A stretch of DNA of 12,054 nt from positions 1 to 12,054 of the forward strand of contig JAUPWC010000133.1 of assembly GCA_030916665.1 (NCBI GenBank), given 5' to 3'. Shown here piece after piece: positions 7,170 to 12,054 of the stretch. This DNA comes from Verrucomicrobiota bacterium (lineage in GTDB: Bacteria; Verrucomicrobiota; Verrucomicrobiia; Opitutales; Opitutaceae). Under the pieces are notes generated by a model. That model was not told the origin of the DNA. It was given only the letters and a program-made list of their open reading frames with translations, and made no database searches. The position numbers were made by a program, and so were the translations under genes. Position 1 is the first letter of the stretch, and every line of letters starts with the position of its first letter.

Positions 7170-7655
7170 TCAGCGTTTCTTCGGTGTGAAGACGACGGGG
7201 TCGCCGAGGAGCGCGGGGTTGGCGAGGTTGGCGCTGATGAGCTGCTGCGCGGCGGCGGCGTCCTTGAGGTCGCCGGAGACGACCCGCGACTGGACGGTCT
7301 GCACGGCGAGCTGCCGGCCGTCGGTCGAGAGCGTCCAGGTGCAGTAGGCAAATTTCCCGTAGTCGTCGCCGGCCTGCAGGTTCTGGACGCTGACGAATGC
7401 GGTGCCAGCGAGGTCGGAATGGCTGACGCGGTAGAGGTCGCCGTCGAAGGCGATGATGTAGGTGGCATCGTCGAGGCGGCGCACGTGCAGCGGCCGCACC
7501 TGCTGGTCGTCGGGGTCGTAGGACACCCAGTCGCCGAGGAGGCGCGGGTCAATCGGATGGGTCGGCTTCGTTGTGAGCGGGAAGTCGTAGGTGCAGGCGG
7601 TGAGACCGAGCAGCGTGAACGCGAGTGCGGCGAGGAAGAGGAGGCGGGTTTTCAT
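7170..7655 (-). CDS. Small lipoprotein of unknown function
   Basis: A 161-residue predicted lipoprotein with no function I can assign. The ATG at 7655 is chosen because it begins directly at the signal peptide MKTRLLFLAALAFTLLGLTAC, whose lipobox LTAC places the lipidated cysteine at residue 21. The frame stays open upstream to 8138, but that part is non-coding in character and overlaps the divergent ORF6N gene. The mature part has a DPRLLGDWVSYD opening and alternating short strands (VRPLHVRRLDDATYIIAFDG, LYRVSH), consistent with a small beta-rich domain. No GlyGly tail is present. It is separated from the rhombosortase cassette by a 132-nt gap with two hairpins and is divergent from ORF6N. 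Confidence 0.82.
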   Translation of the reverse strand: MKTRLLFLAALAFTLLGLTACTYDFPLTTKPTHPIDPRLLGDWVSYDPDDQQVRPLHVRRLDDATYIIAFDGDLYRVSHSDLAGTAFVSVQNLQAGDDYGKFAYCTWTLSTDGRQLAVQTVQSRVVSGDLKDAAAAQQLISANLANPALLGDPVVFTPKKR

Positions 7656-7934
7656 GACGTTCGGGGAATCCCGGGAAGATAACCGCCTTCTCCCCGCCGC
7701 ACAAGCCTTCACCCGCCGATCAAACCGCCCTCGGCCACCAGAAGGCCCGCAAATGACACGAAACGCGCGAGGCATCACCGGTGCGGCTGGCGATTCACCG
7801 TGGCGGGTTTGCTCTTGGCGTCGATGGGTGGACTGGCTTGTTTCGGGACGGGCCGACGCATGCCGCTTGTCCCGCCGACGTCTTGCACGGAGGCGGACCG
7901 TCTCCGCGGTGAAACCAGAATCCAATGTCGTCCC
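7656..7934. promoter_or_regulatory. Divergent 279-nt intergenic region containing a hairpin
   Basis: This gap separates the minus-strand lipoprotein from the plus-strand ORF6N gene and must contain both promoters. I see no confident sigma-factor box. The main structure is an imperfect inverted repeat at 7844-7874, CGGGAC against GTCCCG, extended inward by two G-T wobbles and two G-C pairs. It ends 60 nt before the ORF6N start. A smaller CGGAG/CTCCG pair lies at about 7889-7907. Both could be part of a dispersed repeat or an operator. Confidence 0.35.
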
Positions 7935-8531
7935 ATGTCCTCCCCTGATGCCGATCCCCTGGCCGGCCGCATTTTCGCCATCCGCGGCCAGCGCGTGATC
8001 TTTGATACTGAACTGGCGAAACTTTACGGCGTGCAGACCATTCGTTTCAACCAAGCGGTGAAGCGCAACGCGGAGAAATTTCCGGAGGATTTTCGATTTC
8101 AGCTTACACGGGAAGAGTTCGTCGGCTTGAAATCGCAATTAGCGACAACGAGTGCGAATCAGTCTGATAACGAGGAAGATAGCACAAACTCATCACGATT
8201 TGTGATGAGTTCAAAACGCGGGGCGAACTATCGGCCTTGGGCTTTCACCGAGCATGGCTGCCTGATGGCGGCGACGGTGCTGAACAGCCCGCGCGCGGTG
8301 CAGATGAGCCTCTACGTCGTCCGGGCTTTCGTGCAGATGCGGGAAGCACTGACCACCAACCAAGCGGTGCTCCGGCGCCTCTCCGAGATCGACAAGACCT
8401 TGCTCGAGCACGACGCCGCGCTCCGGGCCCTGTGGGGCAAACTCCGGCCGTTGCTGACGCCTCCGCCGGAGCCACCGCGCAAGGAGCTGGGGTTTCATAC
8501 CGGCATCAAACGGCTGAAAGCAAAACGCTGA
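7935..8531 (+). CDS. ORF6N domain-containing (KilA-N-related) DNA-binding protein
   Basis: A 198-residue protein of the ORF6N family, phage-related putative DNA-binding proteins common in accessory regions. The domain runs from IFAIRGQRVIFDTELAKLYG (residues about 14-33) through FPEDFRFQLTREEF, and YRPWAFTEHG to SPRAVQMSLYVVRAFVQMRE. A C-terminal helical segment (VLRRLSEIDKTLLEHDAALRAL) may oligomerise. ATG at 7935 fits the family N-terminus; an in-frame ATG at 7800 would add 45 unlike residues. The central linker (LATTSANQSDNEEDSTNS) is coded by visibly lower-GC sequence and contains a perfect 10-bp inverted repeat (8187-8196 with 8202-8211). It converges on the DpnI-like gene with a 15-nt gap. 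The family is clear; its role here is unknown. Confidence 0.9.
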   Translation: MSSPDADPLAGRIFAIRGQRVIFDTELAKLYGVQTIRFNQAVKRNAEKFPEDFRFQLTREEFVGLKSQLATTSANQSDNEEDSTNSSRFVMSSKRGANYRPWAFTEHGCLMAATVLNSPRAVQMSLYVVRAFVQMREALTTNQAVLRRLSEIDKTLLEHDAALRALWGKLRPLLTPPPEPPRKELGFHTGIKRLKAKR

Positions 8532-8546
8532 GCGCGCGGCGCTGCT

Positions 8547-9314
8547 TCACACCCGCTCCCAGACGCCGCGGGAAGGCTGTCGCAGCAGGCCGCGGTCACG
8601 CAGGACTTGGAGTTGCTGCCGAATCTTGGGCTGGATGTGCCGGTTGTCAGGGTAGAGGCGGGCCAGCTCAGGCTCGAAGGCATAGATGTCGTCGTTTTTG
8701 AAAAATGGATTCGGCAGCGATTCCACGCAGCGAAGCACATCGAGAGTCCAACCGCGCTGTTCGGGCTTGAGGGTCTGGATTTTCGCGATGCGGGCGAATT
8801 TTTCGCGGACTTCACGACTAGGCCGTTCTGTCCCGTCGATGATAAGCGGGATCTTGGCGGAATCGGGAATCAGCGCCACGTTGAGCACGTAGCCGGTCCA
8901 ATGCTTCCGTGCGGCTGTGTCTGAAAGAGGTTTCCGTTTGATGATGACCGAAGGCGAAATGGCGAAGCGGGGGATGACCGAGAGGTTTCTCACCACCCAT
9001 TCGGGCAGCTGGTAATGCAGCAAAAAGAAGTTGGGCGAGCGGTTGTCCAGGATGGCCTCGAGCATCTTCTGGTAGTTTGACCCGAGAATCCTGCCGCCGA
9101 GCTTCTTGCTCTGGCTCTTGAGCTGGTAACGCTCGGCGCATTCCGGGCAGAGAAAGTCACTCACCTGGGCGTTGTTCGCCTGAGCGTCGAGTCGATCACT
9201 GCGACAAGCGCAGCAGTAAAGATTATCCTTTCCCCACGGCTCAGTTATGCGACGCGCCAGCTGCGAAGGATTTTTGTAGCCTTGGCCGAAATGCGTCGGG
9301 AGCCGCAGGTCCAT
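8547..9314 (-). CDS. DpnI-family restriction endonuclease with Gln in place of catalytic Glu64
   Basis: A 255-residue homologue of R.DpnI (254 residues), collinear over its whole length by comparison with the DpnI sequence as I remember it. The zinc site is kept at the same numbers: Cys34, Cys37, Cys56, Cys59 (YCCAC and LCPEC). The nuclease centre has Asp53 and Lys66 (SDF, YQLKS), but DpnI's Glu64 is Gln64, giving a D-QXK site. Such Q variants exist in active PD-(D/E)XK enzymes of the Mrr type. Trp139 matches the DpnI catalytic-domain tryptophan near the methyl pocket. Residues 187-255 (RGWTLDVL to the end, with IRQQLQVLRDRGLL) form the DNA-reading winged helix. DpnI cuts only Gm6ATC. Here a DpnA-like GATC methylase lies 33 nt upstream on the same strand, so altered specificity or loss of activity is likely. 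No clear Shine-Dalgarno is present. Confidence 0.94.
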   Translation of the reverse strand: MDLRLPTHFGQGYKNPSQLARRITEPWGKDNLYCCACRSDRLDAQANNAQVSDFLCPECAERYQLKSQSKKLGGRILGSNYQKMLEAILDNRSPNFFLLHYQLPEWVVRNLSVIPRFAISPSVIIKRKPLSDTAARKHWTGYVLNVALIPDSAKIPLIIDGTERPSREVREKFARIAKIQTLKPEQRGWTLDVLRCVESLPNPFFKNDDIYAFEPELARLYPDNRHIQPKIRQQLQVLRDRGLLRQPSRGVWERV

Positions 9315-9347
9315 GTGCCGCGACTAGATCAGTGCAGATCTGGAGCA

Positions 9348-10643
9348 TCAACTGGATTTCAGGCGCAGAATCTCCGTCTCGCAGCGGACGATGTGGGTGG
9401 TCTGGCGCTTTTTGCCATCGGGCGCGTGCGCCCAGGCTTCCTGTAGGGTGACGTCCACCGTGGTGTGGACCACGCTCGCCTGGCTGACATGGGCGCAGGA
9501 GAGGAACACGAACTTCGATTCGTGGAAAATGCAGTCGGTCTTGGGCGCGCCCTCGGTGGACATCGCCGGGATCGGATCGATCCGATCTGAAATCAGATCA
9601 AGATCATTTTGGGTTTCGACGAAGACATGGAGGCGAACCGCGAGGTTGAAGTGCGCGCTTTCCAGCCGGCGCAGGCTCAGGTCGAGGTAAACGGAATCAC
9701 GCTCGATGCCGACGCAGGTCCGGGCCAGCAGCGCGCAGACCAAGGCTGTCGTCCCACTGCCCATGAAGGGGTCGAGGACGAAATCGCCGGGATTGGTGGC
9801 GGAGAGGACGATGCGTTCGAGGAGGGCGACGGGCTTCTGCGTCGGGTGCTTGCCGAGGCGTTTCTCGTCGGGTTTGGGCGCGGTGAAGGTCCACACGTCC
9901 TTCATCTGCTTGTCGCCGTTGGCGCGCTTCATGTCCGCGTAGTTGAAGCGGTGCCGGCTCTTCTCGTTCTTCGCGGCCCAGAGGATCGTCTCGGTGGAGT
10001 GGGTGAAGTAGCGGCAGGCGAGGTTGGGCGGGGGATTGGGTTTCTGCCAGGTGACCTGGTTCAGCAGCTTCATGCCGAGCTGCTGCATGGCGTAGCCGAC
10101 AGAGAAAATGACATGGTGGGTGCCGCTGACCCAGAGCGTGCCGTTGGGCTTGAGGAGAGCCTGGCAGCGGCGGAGCCACTGGGTGTTGAAATGGTGGTTT
10201 TCTTCGGGGCCTTTGGATTTGTCCCAGTCGCCCTTGTCCACCTTCACCATCTTGCCGTTCTGGCAGGTGATGCCGCCGTTGGAGAGGAAGTAGGGCGGGT
10301 CGGCGAAAATCATGTCGAACACGCCGCCGGGATGCTTGGCGAGAAGGGTGTCCATCACCTCCAGGCAGTCGCCATGGTAGAGCCAGAGGCCGCGGGCGTC
10401 GTCGCGGTAGGCGAGTTTTGAGGGCTGGAGAACCTCGGGGCCTTCGGCGACGATGGCGTCTTCGGGGCGGAACTGGGCGTCGTAGTCGGGGTAGGCGGCA
10501 GACGCGGATTTAGCCGGCCTTGGCGGGGTTCGGAGACCCCGCCCTACAGAAGGACGAGGATGCGACTTCGTCGCAGAGCTTTCGGCGAGAACCACGTTGG
10601 GGTCAACGCGGTCCACCTTGGGGGCGGGCTTCTTCTTCGGCAC
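9348..10643 (-). CDS. DpnA-like beta-class adenine DNA methyltransferase (predicted GATC)
   Basis: A 431-residue N6-adenine methyltransferase. Motif IV, DPPY (115-118), precedes the SAM-binding motif DPFMGSGTT (291-299), which is the beta-class order. The core (about 86-331) matches DpnA (M.DpnIIB), as I recall it, through long stretches: DPPYFLSNGGI, VDKGDWDK, RYFTHSTETILWA, KQMKDVW and GKHPTQKP. GATC is therefore the expected target. Two parts are absent from DpnA. One is an N-terminal extension of about 85 residues, rich in Pro/Ala/Lys, that includes a translated hairpin repeat. The other is a C-terminal extension of about 100 residues (332-431) with no domain I recognise. The start is a GTG at 10643; no ATG, GTG or TTG occurs between the repeat and the core, so translation must begin upstream of the repeat. 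It is the first gene of a probable operon with the nuclease. Confidence 0.93.
   Translation of the reverse strand: MPKKKPAPKVDRVDPNVVLAESSATKSHPRPSVGRGLRTPPRPAKSASAAYPDYDAQFRPEDAIVAEGPEVLQPSKLAYRDDARGLWLYHGDCLEVMDTLLAKHPGGVFDMIFADPPYFLSNGGITCQNGKMVKVDKGDWDKSKGPEENHHFNTQWLRRCQALLKPNGTLWVSGTHHVIFSVGYAMQQLGMKLLNQVTWQKPNPPPNLACRYFTHSTETILWAAKNEKSRHRFNYADMKRANGDKQMKDVWTFTAPKPDEKRLGKHPTQKPVALLERIVLSATNPGDFVLDPFMGSGTTALVCALLARTCVGIERDSVYLDLSLRRLESAHFNLAVRLHVFVETQNDLDLISDRIDPIPAMSTEGAPKTDCIFHESKFVFLSCAHVSQASVVHTTVDVTLQEAWAHAPDGKKRQTTHIVRCETEILRLKSS
9570..9605. repeat. GATC cluster in the methylase 3' half (six sites in 36 bp)
   Basis: GATC occurs at 9570, 9575, 9579, 9584, 9596 and 9602. The first part, GATCGGATCGATCCG (9570-9584), is identical to 10649-10663 upstream of the methylase. 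It contains the 12-bp palindrome CGGATCGATCCG. The cluster encodes the NDLDLISDRIDPIP segment of the C-terminal extension, about 260 nt upstream of the nuclease start. It may be a methylation-sensitive control or operator site; that role is inference. Confidence 0.75.
10522..10548. repeat. REP-like hairpin repeat inside the methylase coding region
   Basis: GGCGGGGT (10522-10529) and ACCCCGCC (10536-10543) form a perfect 8-bp stem around a six-base loop, followed by CTACAG. The same element, with one extra loop base and CTGCAG, recurs at 11601-11628. Here it lies in the reading frame of the methylase N-terminal extension, coding GRGLRTPPRP. A TGCGAC/GTCGCA hairpin follows at 10561-10575 and may belong to the same element. 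Confidence 0.75.
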
Positions 10644-10690
10644 GCGATGATCGGATCGATCCGGCCGGAGAATTGATCAAGGCATTTTAA
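10644..10690 (-). promoter_or_regulatory. Methylase upstream region with four GATC sites and a palindromic operator candidate
   Basis: GATC sites lie at 10649, 10654, 10658 and 10675, 6 to 35 nt before the GTG start. CGGATCGATCCG (10652-10663) is a perfect palindrome, and TTGATCAA (10673-10680) is another. On the minus strand TAAAAT (10689-10684) resembles a -10 element, which would put the GATC sites at and after the transcription start. No well-spaced -35 was found. The arrangement would allow the methylase to sense its own product. Confidence 0.45.
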
Positions 10691-10720
10691 CCGCGAAGCG
10701 TGGCAAAGGCCGGAGATGGG

Positions 10721-10802
10721 TCACCACGAAACACACCCAACACACGAAAGTGAAGGAGTGTGGCATGTTGGGTTGGAAACCGGGACGGGACACCCCGGCT
10801 CC
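10721..10802. repeat. Dispersed intergenic repeat with hairpin (copy B)
   Basis: An ACCACGAAACACAC-type motif (10723-10748) is followed by GGAAACCGGGACGGG...CCCCGGCTCCA (10775-10802). The second part folds with CCGGG (10780-10784) on CCCGG (10794-10798). It is nearly identical to 11653-11682 and related, in reverse orientation, to 4901-4926. It fills most of the 228-nt gap between the methylase and the DUF6883-DUF4926 gene. Confidence 0.65.
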
Positions 10803-10871
10803 AGGGCTGTTTCCCATGAGAACCGCTCAGGGAGCTTCGCTCTGACGCGGGAGTGAGCGCGGCTGCGAATC

Positions 10872-11447
10872 TCAGGCGACGCTAAGGGTGCGGACGTGGG
10901 TGATGTCCTGCTTGCCAACGGGGCGGACTTGGGCGGCGGACAGGCTCGTAACGGCGATGGTTTCACCGGCGAGAGTCATGAATTCCACTTCGAATGCCTT
11001 GCCATCCTGATGAACCAGAACGATCACGCCGACATCACCGGCCTTGAGGCCGTCCTCGGCGACATCGGTGGTCAGGACGACACTGTCGTGTTCCTTCAGC
11101 ATGGCTGCACTATGCGCCATAAGCGGTGACCAAGCGAGGGGTTTTTGGTTCTCAGCGACGAACCAAATCGCGCAGACACGCGGATTGCGTCCATCCGGCG
11201 TCGGCAAAGGTCCGACTATCGCGTAGTTTACACCACGGCCGTCACGCGCCGGCCGGGACGATGCGACCGGGTTGATTCTGGCGTGCGTGAGCAAGGCTGC
11301 AGCAAAAGCTTCGGCCTGAGGCTTTGAAAAGCCGAAGCGTCGGAAGAAGGCGGCTTTGCCGCTGGCGCGCGGGTGGGTCGGATTCAGGAGATACTCCGTG
11401 ATCTTCTCCGGAGGAATGGTTGCCAGTTCAGCGTTGGGCAGCTGCAT
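10872..11447 (-). CDS. DUF6883-DUF4926 fusion protein
   Basis: A 191-residue protein made of two small domains of unknown function. The first, residues 1 to about 108, opens with MQLPNAELATIPPEKITEYL and continues with LNPTHPRASGKAAFF, the DUF6883 pattern; VNYAIVGPLPTPDGRNPRV forms its C-terminal strands. The second, residues 116-177, is a DUF4926 domain: EHDSVVLTTDVAEDGLKAGD, then KAFEVEFMTLAGETIAV and AAQVRPV. As I recall, relatives are usually separate adjacent small genes. Here one frame covers both without a stop. An internal ATG at Met110 or Met116 could still yield DUF4926 alone. ATG at 11447 matches the DUF6883 start. No signal peptide is present, so it is cytosolic. The pair is reminiscent of small two-gene accessory modules, but its function is unknown. 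Confidence 0.85.
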   Translation of the reverse strand: MQLPNAELATIPPEKITEYLLNPTHPRASGKAAFFRRFGFSKPQAEAFAAALLTHARINPVASSRPARDGRGVNYAIVGPLPTPDGRNPRVCAIWFVAENQKPLAWSPLMAHSAAMLKEHDSVVLTTDVAEDGLKAGDVGVIVLVHQDGKAFEVEFMTLAGETIAVTSLSAAQVRPVGKQDITHVRTLSVA

Positions 11448-11596
11448 GAAGCGAGCGCGTGGCCCAACGGCTCGCACGGAATCAACCGCCACCGCGGGCG
11501 AGGCGCAAAGCAAAACCGCGCGGAGAGCTTCGCGCCAAGCGGCTTGGGGTGGCGCGGAACATGGATACCGGGGTGAGGGCACCTTTGCTCCATGGG

Positions 11597-11623
11597 AAAA
11601 GGCGGGGTTGCGGAGACCCCGCC
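11597..11623 (-). terminator. REP-like hairpin serving as terminator for the pyrophosphatase gene
   Basis: GGCGGGGT (11601-11608) and ACCCCGCC (11616-11623) form an 8-bp perfect stem with a seven-base loop. On the minus strand it runs directly into TTTT (plus-strand AAAA at 11597-11600). It lies about 70 nt beyond the pyrophosphatase stop, as an intrinsic terminator should. The same repeat inside the methylase gene has no T-run. Confidence 0.6.
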
Positions 11624-11645
11624 CTGCAGGTGAAAGCCCGGCACG

Positions 11646-11682
11646 TTGGGGCGGAAACCGGGACGGGGACGCCCCGGCTCCA
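11646..11682. repeat. Dispersed hairpin repeat (copy C)
   Basis: GCGGAAACCGGGACGGGG and ACGCCCCGGCTCCA match copy B at 10775-10802 with few changes. CCGGG (11658-11662) pairs with CCCGG (11673-11677), with a further CG/CG pair inside. It lies between the pyrophosphatase stop and the terminator hairpin. The remaining upstream part of this 245-nt gap (11448-11596) shows no gene or convincing signal. Confidence 0.65.
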
Positions 11683-11692
11683 TTCGAGAGCA

Positions 11693-12054
11693 TCAGCTCT
11701 TCTGCATCTGGTGCTCGACGACTTCGCCGTCCTTTTCGTTCACGGGGATGCGCATGCTGTAGAAGCTGCGATAGACGAACACCAGGCCGATGACGAAGAT
11801 GGCGCCGCCGATGGCGTGCTTGAGGCCGGCGGGCATCTTCACGGCGATCTCGACGGCGAGCAGGCCGAAGAGCGTGGTGAACTTGATGACGGGGTTGAGC
11901 GAGACGGACGAGGTGTCCTTGAACGGATCGCCCACGGTGTCGCCGACGACGGTGGCGGCGTGCAGCGGCGTGTTCTTCATCTTCAGCTCGACCTCGACGA
12001 TCTTCTTGGCGTTGTCCCACGCGCCGCCGGCGTTGGCCATGAAGATGGCCTGGA
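11693..12054 (-). CDS. hppA: Membrane-bound ion-translocating pyrophosphatase, C-terminal 119 residues
   Basis: The end of an H+ or Na+-pumping inorganic pyrophosphatase, an integral inner-membrane enzyme that couples PPi hydrolysis to ion export. The frame is open to the window edge (QAIFMANAGGAWDNAKK...), so the ATG at 12040 is internal. Hallmarks are NAGGAWDNAKK and the last acidic motif, VVGDTVGDPFKDTSSVSLN. Two hydrophobic segments follow (FTTLFGLLAVEIAV and AIGGAIFVIGLVFVY). A charged cytoplasmic tail (MRIPVNEKDGEVVEHQMQKS) extends beyond what I recall for short family members. The residues that distinguish K+-dependent from K+-independent and H+ from Na+ pumps lie outside the window, so the type cannot be given. 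Confidence 0.95.
   Translation of the reverse strand, partial: QAIFMANAGGAWDNAKKIVEVELKMKNTPLHAATVVGDTVGDPFKDTSSVSLNPVIKFTTLFGLLAVEIAVKMPAGLKHAIGGAIFVIGLVFVYRSFYSMRIPVNEKDGEVVEHQMQKS

Noticed and set aside
6411..7682. Plus-strand open frame of 423 residues
   Set aside because: It is antisense to the rhombotarget lipoprotein and part of the next lipoprotein, both of which have clear signals and family features.
7775..7981. Minus-strand 68-residue open frame in the divergent gap
   Set aside because: It has no start context, overlaps the ORF6N N-terminus and covers the imperfect palindrome at 7844-7874; probably non-coding repeat.
9609..10421. Plus-strand open frame of 270 residues
   Set aside because: It is antisense to the methylase core, whose conserved motifs leave no doubt about the coding strand.
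11448..12020. In-frame upstream extension of the DUF6883-DUF4926 gene to a total of 382 residues
   Set aside because: It crosses the pyrophosphatase gene in another frame and two hairpin repeats. The DUF6883 family start matches ATG 11447.
1..12054. CRISPR array, tRNA or rRNA genes, insertion sequence with transposase
   Set aside because: No regularly spaced repeats, no cloverleaf or rRNA-like sequence and no transposase-like protein were seen on either strand.

Overview
The window is high-GC bacterial chromosome with long, compact genes and few recognisable Shine-Dalgarno sequences. It carries dispersed palindromic intergenic repeats, a rhombosortase with its lipoprotein target, a membrane pyrophosphatase and several secreted hydrolases. 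Together these suggest a Gram-negative environmental bacterium. Verrucomicrobiota of the Opitutaceae type is my best guess, but that is inference only: there is no rRNA or marker gene here to prove it.

Layout. (1) Positions 1-3024, minus strand: a secreted cytochrome c / glucose-sorbosone dehydrogenase fusion, cut by the left edge, lies downstream of a DUF885 metallopeptidase-like protein. (2) Positions 3120-4848, plus strand: a secreted SGNH/SASA-type carbohydrate esterase followed by a beta-hydroxyacid dehydrogenase. (3) Positions 4849-5119: a gene-free stretch with a dispersed repeat and three hairpins. (4) Positions 5120-7037, minus strand: a three-gene cassette made of a lipoprotein with a C-terminal GlyGly-CTERM tail, a small secreted protein of unknown function, and a rhombosortase whose start codon overlaps the stop of the small gene. 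Positions 7170-7655 (minus) hold an unrelated-looking lipoprotein. (5) Positions 7935-8531, plus strand: an ORF6N-domain protein, convergent with the next block. (6) Positions 8547-10643, minus strand: a beta-class adenine methyltransferase closely resembling DpnA, followed 33 nt later by a homologue of the DpnI endonuclease. (7) Positions 10872-11447, minus strand: a DUF6883-DUF4926 fusion between repeat-filled spacers. (8) Positions 11693-12054, minus strand: the C-terminus of a membrane-bound ion-translocating pyrophosphatase.

The most interesting system is block 6. DpnI normally cuts only methylated Gm6ATC, and DpnA makes exactly that mark, so in Streptococcus pneumoniae the two belong to mutually exclusive systems. 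Here their homologues are adjacent in what looks like one operon. The endonuclease keeps DpnI's zinc cysteines, but the catalytic Glu64 is Gln. The locus also carries clustered GATC sites: four just upstream of the methylase start, six within 36 bp of its 3' half, and two in the methylase-nuclease spacer. The first two clusters share an exact 15-mer built on a 12-bp palindrome. The simplest readings are a DpnI-fold enzyme re-purposed as a conventional methylation-blocked nuclease, or a nuclease that has lost activity or changed specificity.

The second system of note is block 4, a self-contained protease-substrate pair with an uncharacterised third member between them.
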